Assembly: GCF_002097715.1 (NCBI RefSeq)
Contig: NZ_CP020739.1
Location: 496,001 to 560,000, forward strand
Source of the DNA: Burkholderia ubonensis subsp. mesacidophila
Lineage (GTDB): Bacteria > Pseudomonadota > Gammaproteobacteria > Burkholderiales > Burkholderiaceae
Reading direction: 5' to 3'
DNA length: 64,000 bases
Position 1 is the first letter of the stretch, and each line of letters opens with the position of its first letter. This document shows positions 44,089-52,757 of the stretch, piece by piece. The translations under genes were made by a program, and so were the position numbers. Below the pieces are notes generated by a model, which was not told where the DNA came from, made no database searches, and worked only from the letters and a program-made list of their open reading frames with translations.

Positions 44089-44577
44089 ATGGCGACCGTA
44101 CACCTCATATTTGGTCCGCTCGGAGCGGGCAAGTCGACCCTGGCGAGCCGGATTACCGAAGAGACGCAGGCCGTATGCTTCTCGATCGACGCGTGGATGC
44201 AGCAGCTTTATGCCGCCGATCGCCCCGATCCGCTGAGTCTTGCCTGGGTGGTGCCGAGAGTTCAGCGATGTGAAGCGCTGATCTGGAAAACCTGCGTGCC
44301 GGTGCTGCGCGGCGGCATCGACGTCGTTCTGGATCTGGGATTCATGACATTCGAGAACCGTCAACGCTTCAGGGTCCTTGCCGATGAAACCGGGCACCGG
44401 GTTGCCAATCACTTCGTCGATGCCGACAGGTCGCTGCGCAAGGAACGGGTCATGCAAAGAAACGACGCAAAGGGCGAGACTTACGCGTTCGAAGTGTCCG
44501 CCGCCATGTTCGACGTGATGGACGCCCTGTTCGAGCGACCATCGGCCATCGAGCTGAAGGAGTGCGCCTGTGTCTGA
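44089..44577 (+). CDS. P-loop kinase-like ATPase (zeta/AAA_33 type)
   Basis: A 162-residue P-loop protein resembling small nucleotide or antibiotic kinases. Walker A is IFGPLGAGKSTLASR at residues 7-21, and VCFSIDAWMQQLY at about 29-41 is the substrate-facing helix. GIDVVLDLGFMTFENRQRF near the middle has the acidic Walker B-like end. RSLRKERVMQRNDAKGETYA gives the arginine-rich lid. The ATG giving MATVHLIF was chosen because the earlier in-frame ATG (44074) lies inside the palindromic operator. The stop overlaps the marR start. Function (kinase versus other phosphotransferase) is unknown. It reads on from the T6SS strand but has its own control region. Confidence 0.72.
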   Translation: MATVHLIFGPLGAGKSTLASRITEETQAVCFSIDAWMQQLYAADRPDPLSLAWVVPRVQRCEALIWKTCVPVLRGGIDVVLDLGFMTFENRQRFRVLADETGHRVANHFVDADRSLRKERVMQRNDAKGETYAFEVSAAMFDVMDALFERPSAIELKECACV

Positions 44578-45025
44578 TGCCCATGGCAACCACGCGGAAG
44601 AACGGCCGGCCGCCGTGGCGCTTTGCGTTCAGCTCTCGCGCACCTATTCGGAAGCCGTGAGACGCATCGACGGCAAGCTGTCCAACGTTCACGGCCTGAG
44701 TTTCGGCGACTTCACGATCCTGTATCACCTGAAGCATGCGCACGAATCGCGACTGCGACGCACCGACCTTGCCGAGCTGATTGGCGTGACCGCGTCGGCA
44801 GTGACGCGCTCCCTTATCCCGCTCGAAAAAATCGGCGTTGTCGATCGGCAAAGCGACGCCCGCGATGCACGAGTCGGCTACGCCTGCCTCACTGCCGCCG
44901 GGCATGAGCTGTTTGCGAGTGCGTGCGTGACGGCCGAGACGGCCTGTCAGGATGCCATCCGGGGCGTGCCTGCGTCGCTCGTGCCGCTGCTCAGTCAAGC
45001 GGCCGGCAGGATCGACAACCCCTAG
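44570..45025 (+). CDS. MarR family transcriptional regulator
   Basis: A 151-residue winged-helix regulator starting at GTG behind AAGGAG. The MarR fold is clear: AVRRIDGKLSNVHGLSFGDF, then LAELIGVTASAVTRSLIPLE (recognition helix) and KIGVVDRQSDARDARVGYA (the wing with the D-x-R-D-x-R motif). Such dimers repress nearby genes and release on binding a small ligand. It overlaps the end of the kinase-like gene, so the two form an operon, and the palindrome upstream of the kinase is its likely operator. The stop TAG falls inside the CTAG flank of the adjoining repeat element. Confidence 0.88.
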   Translation: MSDAHGNHAEERPAAVALCVQLSRTYSEAVRRIDGKLSNVHGLSFGDFTILYHLKHAHESRLRRTDLAELIGVTASAVTRSLIPLEKIGVVDRQSDARDARVGYACLTAAGHELFASACVTAETACQDAIRGVPASLVPLLSQAAGRIDNP

Positions 45026-45310
45026 GGTCTGTTTACATACGGAACGCACATGCGAATGCCCGAAATCGCGCGTAGGGCAAGGAGCAAGGAGCGCCGTTTG
45101 GCCGAGCCAAACAAGCGACGCGCGACGCCGCCATACGGGCGATTTCGGGCATTCCCCTGGAATGAATTTCAAGTTTGGGGTTGCCACGAGAACGGCCGCT
45201 CGCCGCGTTGTACTCCTTGCGAATACGTCCAGTATTCGCGGCGTCGCACGCCTCGCGAGCGGCCGTTCTCGTGGCAACGCATGTGCGTTCCGTATGTAAA
45301 CAGACCCTAG
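45022..45310. mobile_element. 289-bp non-coding nested inverted-repeat element (MITE-like)
   Basis: The ends are perfect 33-bp terminal inverted repeats (45022-45054 and 45278-45310), beginning with CTAG followed by GGGTCTG. Inside lie two further perfect inverted repeats, 16 bp (45054-45069 with 45139-45154) and 24 bp (45180-45203 with 45255-45278). Each has a smaller hairpin in its loop (45096-45112 and 45219-45239). The whole can fold into a cloverleaf-like structure. CTAG may be a 4-bp target duplication of YTAR type, as made by IS5-group elements. No transposase is encoded; short open frames in it are symmetric artefacts. Confidence 0.82.
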
Positions 45311-45377
45311 CCAAGCGCTCGACGAGGACGGCGGCCCAGCCAGGCCCGCGAACGTCGCGAGCCCGGCCGCGCGCCGC

Positions 45378-46565
45378 TCAGCGCGGCATCGTCCGCAGCG
45401 ACGACGGGCCGCCCGTCAGCGCGATCCGCTTGCCCGTATCACGCAGCTTGCCGCCGTTGACCGCGTACAGCGCAAGCTGCCGCTCGACGTTGAACTGCAC
45501 GATCACGTGACGGCTGTCGGCCGTGAACACGACGCCTTGCGCGGCCTCGCCGCCGGTGGCCTCGCCGGCCTTGACGGCCTGACCGTCGCGGATCGCGAAC
45601 AGCAGCACCTTGCCGAGCTTGTGGCGGCCCGGATTGTCGGGCGTCAGGTTCGAGCCGTCCATCGTCTGCACGGCGATCCACTTGCCGTCCGGCGAGATCG
45701 CGACACCCTCCGGCAGCGACGGCACCGTCAGGTACTGGACCGTGCGGAACGGCGTGCGCGACACGTCGATCAGCGCGATCGAATCGGCGTCGCCCGCGAG
45801 CTTGCCGGCATAGCCCGGCAGGCCGGCAAGCCCGACGTCGCTGACCACGGCCCAGCGGCCGTCGCTCGAGACGTCGACCGTATACGGCGCGACGCCGCTG
45901 CTCAGGCGCGTGCCGCTGTCGGTGACCTTGCCGTCGTCGACGTTCAGCACCGCGACGCCCTGCTCGTCGCGCAGCGCGACGAGCGCATGCGCGCCGTCGT
46001 GCGTGAAGCTGACGCCGGCCAGCCGCTTCTTGCCGATCTTCAGGTTGCCGTCGAGCGTCACGCGCGTGCCGTCGATGCGCAGCACCGACACGCCGCCGTC
46101 GACGTCCGTGACGAGCGCGAGTCGGCCCGAGCGGTCGATCGCGATGCCCTGCGGATGCGCGCCGAGCTCGATGCGCGTGACGGCGGGCGGCGACGCGTTG
46201 AGATCCACGACCTGCAGGAACGTATCGAAGACGAGCCGCTTCTCGGCCTGATCGTAGCGGGTCGGCGCGGCGACGAGCGCGACGCGCGCGTCGGGCGTGA
46301 CCGCCGCCGCCTGCGGCGGCCCCTGGATGCCGTTCTCGACGTCGACCTGCAACGCCACCTTCGGCGGGAACGCGCTGGCGTCGAGGAGCGTCAGCGTGTC
46401 GGACGGCGGCGCCGCCAGATAGGTGTCGCGGCCCTCGACCCGCTGGTACTTGCCGTCGTTGGCCGACACGATCCAGTCGGCGGCGTGCGTGGTCAGCGAG
46501 GCGGCCGCGAGCGTGAGCCCGGCGAGCAGGCGGACGTGCCGCACACGTGAATGATTCGATTGCAT
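45378..46565 (-). CDS. Exported beta-propeller (YVTN-like) protein
   Basis: A 395-residue protein with a signal peptide (residues 1-29, cleavage after THA in TLAAASLTTHA-DW). The mature part is made of beta-propeller blades of the YVTN/lactonase-like type. Examples are QAAAVTPDARVALVAAPTRY, then PQGIAIDRSGRLALVTDVDG, AGVSFTHDGAHALVALRDEQ and PEGVAISPDGKWIAVQTMDG. The predicted location is periplasmic or extracellular. Such proteins act as binding scaffolds or, less often, lactonases; no catalytic residues can be named here. The gene is divergent from the first c-di-GMP gene. Confidence 0.8.
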   Translation of the reverse strand: MQSNHSRVRHVRLLAGLTLAAASLTTHAADWIVSANDGKYQRVEGRDTYLAAPPSDTLTLLDASAFPPKVALQVDVENGIQGPPQAAAVTPDARVALVAAPTRYDQAEKRLVFDTFLQVVDLNASPPAVTRIELGAHPQGIAIDRSGRLALVTDVDGGVSVLRIDGTRVTLDGNLKIGKKRLAGVSFTHDGAHALVALRDEQGVAVLNVDDGKVTDSGTRLSSGVAPYTVDVSSDGRWAVVSDVGLAGLPGYAGKLAGDADSIALIDVSRTPFRTVQYLTVPSLPEGVAISPDGKWIAVQTMDGSNLTPDNPGRHKLGKVLLFAIRDGQAVKAGEATGGEAAQGVVFTADSRHVIVQFNVERQLALYAVNGGKLRDTGKRIALTGGPSSLRTMPR

Positions 46566-46885
46566 GTTCTCTCCGTTTTTCGTTGTTTGAATGAGGCCGG
46601 CGCGGCGTGGCCACGTCGCGCCGGCAATGGTACCCGGTCGTCGCATTTCCCGAATCGAAGCGCCCGCGGGCGAGCACGCGGCCGCGCGCCCCGCCCCGCC
46701 TTGTTCAGGCACTTTTTTGCAGTAAAAAATATCTGTCGCGGAATCGTTTGCGCATCGGTCGCCGGCGTTCAGTTTATTCATCACATGCCGATATCTTGAA
46801 TGCGTTCCGGATCGAAGCGGCGTCGCCCCGCCGCTGCGATCCGGAACGGCATCAGCCGACGTGACGGATAGGGGAAGGAAGAGTT
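46566..46885. other. 320-bp divergent intergenic region
   Basis: It lies between the beta-propeller gene (minus) and the first GGDEF-EAL gene (plus). An AT-rich pocket at about 46708-46740 (TTTTTTGCAGTAAAAAATATC) could hold the promoters. A strong hairpin lies at 46804-46847. There is no gene-like frame. Confidence 0.6.
46804..46847 (+). other. Strong hairpin upstream of the first GGDEF-EAL gene
   Basis: GTTCCGGATCG (46804-46814) pairs exactly with CGATCCGGAAC (46837-46847). Inner GCGGC and GCCGC pair as well around a short loop. It starts 82 bases before the GTG of the c-di-GMP gene, and no T-run follows. It could be a leader hairpin or, if read on the other strand, part of the beta-propeller promoter region. 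Confidence 0.5.
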
Positions 46886-49015
46886 GTGGCGACAGTTTTC
46901 GGGTGCATCGTACATAGGCACAATCTCTGGCTGGTGTTGCTTGCCGCACTGCTGTGCGGGGCCGGCTCGTGGGTCACCGCGCGCCTGTACCAGCGCACGG
47001 TGAGCACGACCGGCACGCAGCGGCTCGGCTGGCATGTGCTGACGGCCATCTCGGCCGGCGTCGCGATCTGGTGCACGCACTTCGTCGCGATGCTCGGCTT
47101 CGAGGCGGGCGCGCCCGTGCACTTCAACCTGCCGCTCACGCTGCTGTCGCTGCTCATCGCGGTCGGCGGCAGCACGATCGGCTTCGCGCTGACGACCTGC
47201 CGCACCGTGCGGGCCGCGCCCGCGCTCGGCGGCGCGATCGTCGGCGTGGCGATCGTGCTGATGCACTACACCGGCATGCTCGCGTGGCGGGTCGAGGGCA
47301 TCGTGTCGTGGGACGTCGGCTACCTGGTCGCGTCGGTGCTGCTGTCGATGACCCTCGCGGCGCTCGCGCTGCACCTCGCGATGCGGCCGTCGCCGCACGC
47401 GGTCAACCAGATGGCCGGCGTGCTGTCGCTCGCGATCCTCGCGCTGCACTTCACGGGCATGTCCGCGCTGCGCATCACGCCGCTCATGCTCGACGGCGCG
47501 TGGACCGACGTGAGCGCGCTGCGCCCGCTCGCGCTGGCGGTCGCGGGCATGTCGCTCGTGATCGTCTGCACGGGGCTCGTGAGCTACGTGATCGACAGCA
47601 ACGTGCGGGCCGAATCGCTCGCGCACCTGCGCCGGATGGCGCTGAGCGACATGCTGACGGGCCTGCCGAACCGGGCCAGCTTCAACGAGCGGCTGGACCT
47701 GGAAATCGTGCTCGCGCACGAGCGCGGCACGAAGCTCGCGCTGATCGGCATCGACCTGAACCGCTTCAAGGAAATCAACGACCTGCGCGGCCACCACGCC
47801 GGCGACGAGGTGCTGCGCATCCTCGCGCGGCGCATGACGAACCTGCTGCGCGACGGCGAATTCGTCGCCCGCATCGGCGGCGACGAATTCGCCGCGCTCT
47901 GCCGGATGGACGACGGCGCGCGCCTGATGGATCTGCTCGGGCGGCTCGAGCCGGCGCTCTACAAGCCGGTCAGGGTGGACGACTACGAAGTCGCGCCGGG
48001 CGCGAGCTTCGGCGTCGCCGTCTACCCGGACGACGCAGCCACCAAGGCGGCCCTCATCAACAACGCGGACCTCGCGATGTACCGCGCCAAGGGCAGCATC
48101 GCGCAGCCGATCTGCTTCTACGAGCCGGCGATGGACCTGATCGTCCGCGCGCGCCGCAGCCTCGCGGCCGACCTGCGCCGCGCGGTGGCCGACAACCAGC
48201 TGAGCATCCACTACCAGGTGCAGACCTCGCTCGCGACCGGCGAGATTCGCGGCTACGAGGCGCTGCTGCGCTGGCACCATGCGACGCTCGGGACCATTCC
48301 TCCCGCCGAGTTCATTCCGCTCGCCGAGGAAAACGGCGTCATCCTGGACATCGGCGCGTGGGTGCTGCGCGAAGCGTGCACGCGGGCGGCCACGTGGGAG
48401 CCGCCCTATGCCGTCGCGGTGAACGTGTCGGCCATGCAGTTCATGCACGCCGACCTGACGGCGCTCGTGGCGCAGGTGCTCGAGGAAACCCGCCTGCCGG
48501 CGTCGCGCCTGCAGCTGGAGCTGACCGAATCGACGATCTTCGCCGGCCGCGAGCGCGCGCTCGACACGCTGCGGCAGATCAAGGCGCTGGGCGTGAGCAT
48601 CGCGCTCGACGACTTCGGCACCGGGTATTCGTCGCTCGACACGCTGCGCTCGTTCCCGTTCGACCGCATCAAGCTCGACCAGTCGTTCGTCGCGGACGCG
48701 GAAGCGAAACCGCAGGATCGCGCGATCATCCGGGCCGTGCTCGCGCTCGGCAAGAGCCTGGGCATTCCGATCCTGGCCGAAGGCATCGAGACGGAGAACC
48801 AGCTTTCACTGCTGGCCGAGGAAGGCTGCGACGAAGCGCAGGGCTTCCTGCTCGGCCGGCCCGCACCACTCAACGAGATTGTCGGCAGCGGGCAGATTGC
48901 GCTGACCGGCAGCGACAGCGCCCGCGCGCCGGCCCCCGTGCTGGAAATGGCTGCCATTTCCGACATGGAACCGGACCCGTGCGGGTACCCGACGACGCCG
49001 GACACGTCAACCTGA
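46886..49015 (+). CDS. MHYT-GGDEF-EAL c-di-GMP turnover protein
   Basis: A 709-residue inner-membrane protein. The first 240 residues hold the MHYT sensor: seven helices with the H-containing motifs CTHFVAML, LMHYTGML and LHFTGMSA, which are thought to bind copper or sense gases. A GGDEF domain follows (DMLTGLPNRASFNERL, intact RIGGDEFAAL near 329), then an EAL domain (YEALLRWHH near 456, LDDFGTGYSSLD). Both active sites keep their key residues, so it may both make and break c-di-GMP. It starts at GTG after GGGGAAGGAAGA. It is followed 26 bases later by a second dual-domain gene. Confidence 0.9.
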   Translation: MATVFGCIVHRHNLWLVLLAALLCGAGSWVTARLYQRTVSTTGTQRLGWHVLTAISAGVAIWCTHFVAMLGFEAGAPVHFNLPLTLLSLLIAVGGSTIGFALTTCRTVRAAPALGGAIVGVAIVLMHYTGMLAWRVEGIVSWDVGYLVASVLLSMTLAALALHLAMRPSPHAVNQMAGVLSLAILALHFTGMSALRITPLMLDGAWTDVSALRPLALAVAGMSLVIVCTGLVSYVIDSNVRAESLAHLRRMALSDMLTGLPNRASFNERLDLEIVLAHERGTKLALIGIDLNRFKEINDLRGHHAGDEVLRILARRMTNLLRDGEFVARIGGDEFAALCRMDDGARLMDLLGRLEPALYKPVRVDDYEVAPGASFGVAVYPDDAATKAALINNADLAMYRAKGSIAQPICFYEPAMDLIVRARRSLAADLRRAVADNQLSIHYQVQTSLATGEIRGYEALLRWHHATLGTIPPAEFIPLAEENGVILDIGAWVLREACTRAATWEPPYAVAVNVSAMQFMHADLTALVAQVLEETRLPASRLQLELTESTIFAGRERALDTLRQIKALGVSIALDDFGTGYSSLDTLRSFPFDRIKLDQSFVADAEAKPQDRAIIRAVLALGKSLGIPILAEGIETENQLSLLAEEGCDEAQGFLLGRPAPLNEIVGSGQIALTGSDSARAPAPVLEMAAISDMEPDPCGYPTTPDTST

Positions 49016-49041
49016 ACCCGGGTTGCAGCAGGCAGGCTCAC

Positions 49042-51363
49042 ATGAAAACCCACTACGCACGGATGGCAAGACTGGCAAGCATCGCGGCACCGGCCCGGAA
49101 CCCGGACCTGCTCGCGGCGCAATTCCGGGTATTCGCCGGCCAGCTCCCGGTGATGTACCTGATCCTCATCTCGAGCACCTGGAGCCTCGCCGTCACGCAC
49201 CTGGGCAGCGCGCCGCTGTGGCTGACGGTCGCGATGCCGTGCGCGATGACGCTCGCGTCGCTCGTGCGGCTGCTGCACTGGCGCCACGCCCGGCTCCTGG
49301 ACCCGACGCCGGAAACCGTGCTGCGCGCGCTCACGTTCACGAACTGGCTGGTGATCCCGATCGCGGTGACGTTCACCACGTGGGCGCTGCTGCTGTTCCC
49401 GTACGGCGACGCGTGGCAGAAGGCCCAGGTCGCGTTCTACATGGCGATCACGCTGATCGGCTGCATCTTCAGCCTGATGTACCTGCGCTCGGCCGCGCTC
49501 ACCGTGGCCGTGATCGTCAACGTCGCGTTCATCGCGTTCTTCCTCTCGACGCGCCAGCCGACGCTCGTCGCGACCGCGGTCAACATGGCCTTCGTGTCGG
49601 CGGCGCTGATCGCCGTCATCTCGGTCAACTACCGGGGTTTTCTGGGCACCATCGAAGCCCAGGCCGAATCGCGGATGCGCGAGCAGGCGCAAACGCGGCT
49701 GATGCAGATGATCGACGACATGCCGGTGGCCGTGATGACGGCCGACCCGGAGACGTTCCGCATCAACTACCTGAACGCGACGTCGCGGAACCTGCTGCGC
49801 TCGATCGAGCACCTGCTGCCGATCCGCGCGAACGACGCGCTCGGCGCGCCGATCGACTTCTTCCACCCGCAGCCGCAGCACCAGCGCCGGCTGCTCGCCG
49901 ATCCGGCGAACCTGCCGCATCGCGCCCGCGTCCGGCTCGGGCCGGAAGTGCTCGACCTCCAGGTCTCGGCCGTGCGCGACGCCGAGGGGCGCTACGTCGG
50001 CCCGATGCTGTCGTGGTCGATCGTCACGCAGCAGGCCGAGGCTGAGGCGCGCATCCACCAGCTCGCCCATCACGATTCGCTCACCGGCCTGCCGAACCGC
50101 GCGACGTTCCTCGCCGAATTCGACGCGAGCCTGCGCCGCTCGGACAAGGTGCTCGCGCTGCTGTTCATCGACCTCGACGGCTTCAAGCTCATCAACGACG
50201 CGCGCGGGCATTCGGCGGGCGACGAGGTGCTGCGCCAGGTCGCGGAACGCCTGCGCGGGCAGTGCCCCGAACCGGGCATGATGCTCGGGCGCATCGGCGG
50301 CGACGAGTTCGCGGTGCTGCTGCGCGACACCGATGCGGACGGCGCGATGGGGACGGCCGCGCGGCTCGTGGACACCCTCGTCGCGCCCTATGCGCCATCG
50401 CCCGACCGGCAGTTCCGCATCGGCGCGTCGATCGGCTGCGTGCTGGCGCCGCATCACGGCAACGACGCCGGGGTGCTGCTGTCGCGCGCGGACATGGCGC
50501 TCTACGCGGCCAAGAAAGCCGGCAAGGGCACGTACCGGATGTTCTCGCCGGACATGGAAACGAGCGCCCAGGAGCGGATCGCGCTCGAATCGAAGCTGCG
50601 GCTCGCGCTGGACGAGAACCATGGGCTGTACGTGTTCTACCAGCCGATCGTCGATGTCCGCACGCGTCGGATCACGACGCGCGAGGCGCTGCTGCGCTGG
50701 CATCACCCGCGCTCCGGCTGGATCTCGCCGGGCCGCTTCATTCCGGTGGCCGAGCGCGGCGGCCTGATCGACCGGCTCGGCCGCTTCGTGCTCGACCAGG
50801 CGTGCCGACAGGCGGCGCGCTGGCCGGACGGCGCGCGCGTCGCCGTCAACGTATCGGCGGGGCAGCTCGGCCACGGCACGATCGCGCCGGCCGTCGCGGC
50901 GGCGCTGGCCGGCGCGGGCCTCACGCCCGACCGGCTGGAAATCGAGGTGACGGAAACCGCGCTGCTGCACGACGAGGGCAAGGCCGTCGCGGACCTGCGC
51001 GCGCTGCGCGCGATGGGCGTGCGCGTCGCCCTCGACGACTTCGGCACCGGCTTCTCGTCGCTCGCGCACCTGCGCGCATTCCCGTTCGACAAGATCAAGA
51101 TCGACGGCAGCTTCGTGCGCGATGCGGTCACGCGCCCGGACTGCGCCGCCGTCGTGTGCGCGGTGGCCGATCTCGGCAAGCGCCTCGGCGTGACGACCGT
51201 CGCGGAAGGCGTCGAGACGGAGGAGCAGCTCGCGACCATCACGGAAGCCGGCTGCCGCGAGGTGCAGGGCTTCCTGCTCGGCCATCCCGAACCGGGCGAG
51301 CGCGATGCGCCGGCCATCCGGTGGATCGAGCGGGCCGCGCTGGCCGCGAAGAAGCGGGCCTGA
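49042..51363 (+). CDS. Membrane GGDEF-EAL c-di-GMP turnover protein with PAS-like part
   Basis: A 773-residue protein. The first 200 residues contain about five hydrophobic helices (LPVMYLILISSTWSLAV, then VAFYMAITLIGCIFSLMYL), followed by a helical linker and a PAS-like segment (DDMPVAVMTADPETFRINYL). The GGDEF domain has HDSLTGLPNRATFLAEF and an intact RIGGDEFAVL near 417. The EAL domain has REALLRWHHP near 547, LDDFGTGFSSL and VAEGVETEEQL. All key catalytic residues are present. Its position 26 bases after the MHYT gene suggests one transcript and joint control of a local c-di-GMP pool. Confidence 0.9.
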   Translation: MKTHYARMARLASIAAPARNPDLLAAQFRVFAGQLPVMYLILISSTWSLAVTHLGSAPLWLTVAMPCAMTLASLVRLLHWRHARLLDPTPETVLRALTFTNWLVIPIAVTFTTWALLLFPYGDAWQKAQVAFYMAITLIGCIFSLMYLRSAALTVAVIVNVAFIAFFLSTRQPTLVATAVNMAFVSAALIAVISVNYRGFLGTIEAQAESRMREQAQTRLMQMIDDMPVAVMTADPETFRINYLNATSRNLLRSIEHLLPIRANDALGAPIDFFHPQPQHQRRLLADPANLPHRARVRLGPEVLDLQVSAVRDAEGRYVGPMLSWSIVTQQAEAEARIHQLAHHDSLTGLPNRATFLAEFDASLRRSDKVLALLFIDLDGFKLINDARGHSAGDEVLRQVAERLRGQCPEPGMMLGRIGGDEFAVLLRDTDADGAMGTAARLVDTLVAPYAPSPDRQFRIGASIGCVLAPHHGNDAGVLLSRADMALYAAKKAGKGTYRMFSPDMETSAQERIALESKLRLALDENHGLYVFYQPIVDVRTRRITTREALLRWHHPRSGWISPGRFIPVAERGGLIDRLGRFVLDQACRQAARWPDGARVAVNVSAGQLGHGTIAPAVAAALAGAGLTPDRLEIEVTETALLHDEGKAVADLRALRAMGVRVALDDFGTGFSSLAHLRAFPFDKIKIDGSFVRDAVTRPDCAAVVCAVADLGKRLGVTTVAEGVETEEQLATITEAGCREVQGFLLGHPEPGERDAPAIRWIERAALAAKKRA

Positions 51364-51407
51364 GCGGCGGCAGCCGCGCGCCGGCGGCGCACGGCCCCGT
51401 CAACCGC

Positions 51408-51911
51408 TTACTGCACCTGGAACTTCGGCGACGTCTCCAGCAGGCCGGCCATCTTGCAATCCGGCGACAGCTCCGTGAGGTTGAACGACAGTTGCGATTT
51501 CGGATCGCTCCACGCCGCCACGACCTTGGCCGGGCCGCAGGTGCCGAACTCCCACACCGTGACCTGCACGTTGTTGATCGTCAGCTGCGTCGCGCTGTCC
51601 GCCTGCCCCGTCCATGGCGACGCGCTCGACGCGCTGCCGGTGATGACTCCGCACAGGCCGCCGCCCGTGAACTGCGTCGACGTGATCGTCAGGATGCCGG
51701 ACGACGTGATCGTGCCGTTGAACCTCGTCGTGCAGTACGTGTTGTTCGACCCCTTGATGAAGACCGTGAGGCCCAAAGCGGAGAACGGTTCGCCGTTGGG
51801 ATTCATCGGCTGGCCGTCCGCGCGCGTGACGGTGACGGCGAATGCGGGCGCGGCAAGCGCGGATGACAATGCAAGCGCAGCAACTGCAGAGACGACTTTG
51901 CGAATCTTCAT
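51408..51911 (-). CDS. PraB-like secreted protein, copy 1
   Basis: A 167-residue exported protein with a signal peptide (residues 1-25, SALAAPAFA then VTVT). The mature part resembles the PraB/alkane-oxidation-activator-like family: TFNGTIT-type strands (here RFNGTITSSGILTITS), paired cysteines (C60 region and GGGLCGVITG) and a C-terminal C-K-x-x-G-x-L-x-T-S-P-K-F end. It is the most diverged of three tandem copies, with an extra DPKSQLSFNLTELSPDCK segment variant. Function in Burkholderia is unknown; envelope or biofilm-related roles are guesses from Pseudomonas relatives. Confidence 0.72.
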   Translation of the reverse strand: MKIRKVVSAVAALALSSALAAPAFAVTVTRADGQPMNPNGEPFSALGLTVFIKGSNNTYCTTRFNGTITSSGILTITSTQFTGGGLCGVITGSASSASPWTGQADSATQLTINNVQVTVWEFGTCGPAKVVAAWSDPKSQLSFNLTELSPDCKMAGLLETSPKFQVQ

Positions 51912-52052
51912 GGTACTGGCCTCATTTGACGAATGGCGGCAAGCCGCCGAATGTGCGGCGCGCGGGTCTCGCCGGGCGAGCACGACGCGCCGGTCGTCGC
52001 AAGGATCGACCGGCGCGAGCGGTCCGCGACGGCGCGCGGCCCCATCGACCGC

Positions 52053-52556
52053 TTACTGCACGCGGAACTTCGGCGACGTCGTCAGCGTGCCCCTCACCTT
52101 GCAATCCGGCGCCAGCAACGCGTTGATGAACGTCAGCGACGAGTTCTGATCGCTCCACTCCGACACGACCTTGCTCGGGCCGCAGGTACCGAGCACCCAC
52201 ACCGAGACCTTCGCGTTGTTGATCGTCAGCTGCGTCGCGCTGTCCGCCTGCCCCGTCCACGGCGACGTGCCCGACGCGCTGCCCGAGACGAGCCCGCACA
52301 GGCCGCCGCCCGTGAACTGCGTCGACGTGATCGTCACGATGCCGGACGACGTGATCGTGCCGTTGAACGTCGCCGTGCAGTTCGTGTTGATCGATCCCTT
52401 GCTGAGGGCCGTGATGCCCGATGCGGAGAACGGTTCGCCATTGGGGTTCATCGGCTGGCCATCCGCGCGCGTGACGGTGACGGCGAATGCGGGCGCGGCG
52501 AGCGCGGACGACAATGCAAGCGCAGCAACGACAGACACGACTTTGCGAATCTTCAT
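52053..52556 (-). CDS. PraB-like secreted protein, copy 2
   Basis: A 167-residue paralogue of the neighbouring copies with the same signal peptide and length. It differs in the mid-region (SKGSINTNCTATFNGTITSS) and near the C-terminus (SSLTFINALLAPDCKVRGTL). The upstream GAGGCCAGTACC leader is the same as in the other two copies, showing that the duplication included regulatory sequence. Cysteines at the same positions are kept. It probably lies in the periplasm, outer membrane or outside the cell. Confidence 0.72.
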   Translation of the reverse strand: MKIRKVVSVVAALALSSALAAPAFAVTVTRADGQPMNPNGEPFSASGITALSKGSINTNCTATFNGTITSSGIVTITSTQFTGGGLCGLVSGSASGTSPWTGQADSATQLTINNAKVSVWVLGTCGPSKVVSEWSDQNSSLTFINALLAPDCKVRGTLTTSPKFRVQ

Positions 52557-52757
52557 GGTACTGGCCTCATTTGACGAATGGCGGCGAGCCGCCGAACGTG
52601 CGGCGCGCGGGCCTGGCCGGCCGTTGCGCCGCGGGAATCCGGACCGGATGACGTGAGGTTCAGGGCTTCCTGTTCGACCTGCCCGGGCCGGACGAGCACG
52701 ATGCGCCGGATCGACCGGCGCGAGCGGGCCGCGGCGGCGCGCGGCCCCGTCAACCGC

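Noticed and set aside
45033..45314. Short open frames inside the nested-repeat element
   Set aside because: They arise on both strands from the symmetric repeats, share the same ends and have no ribosome-binding sites or domains.
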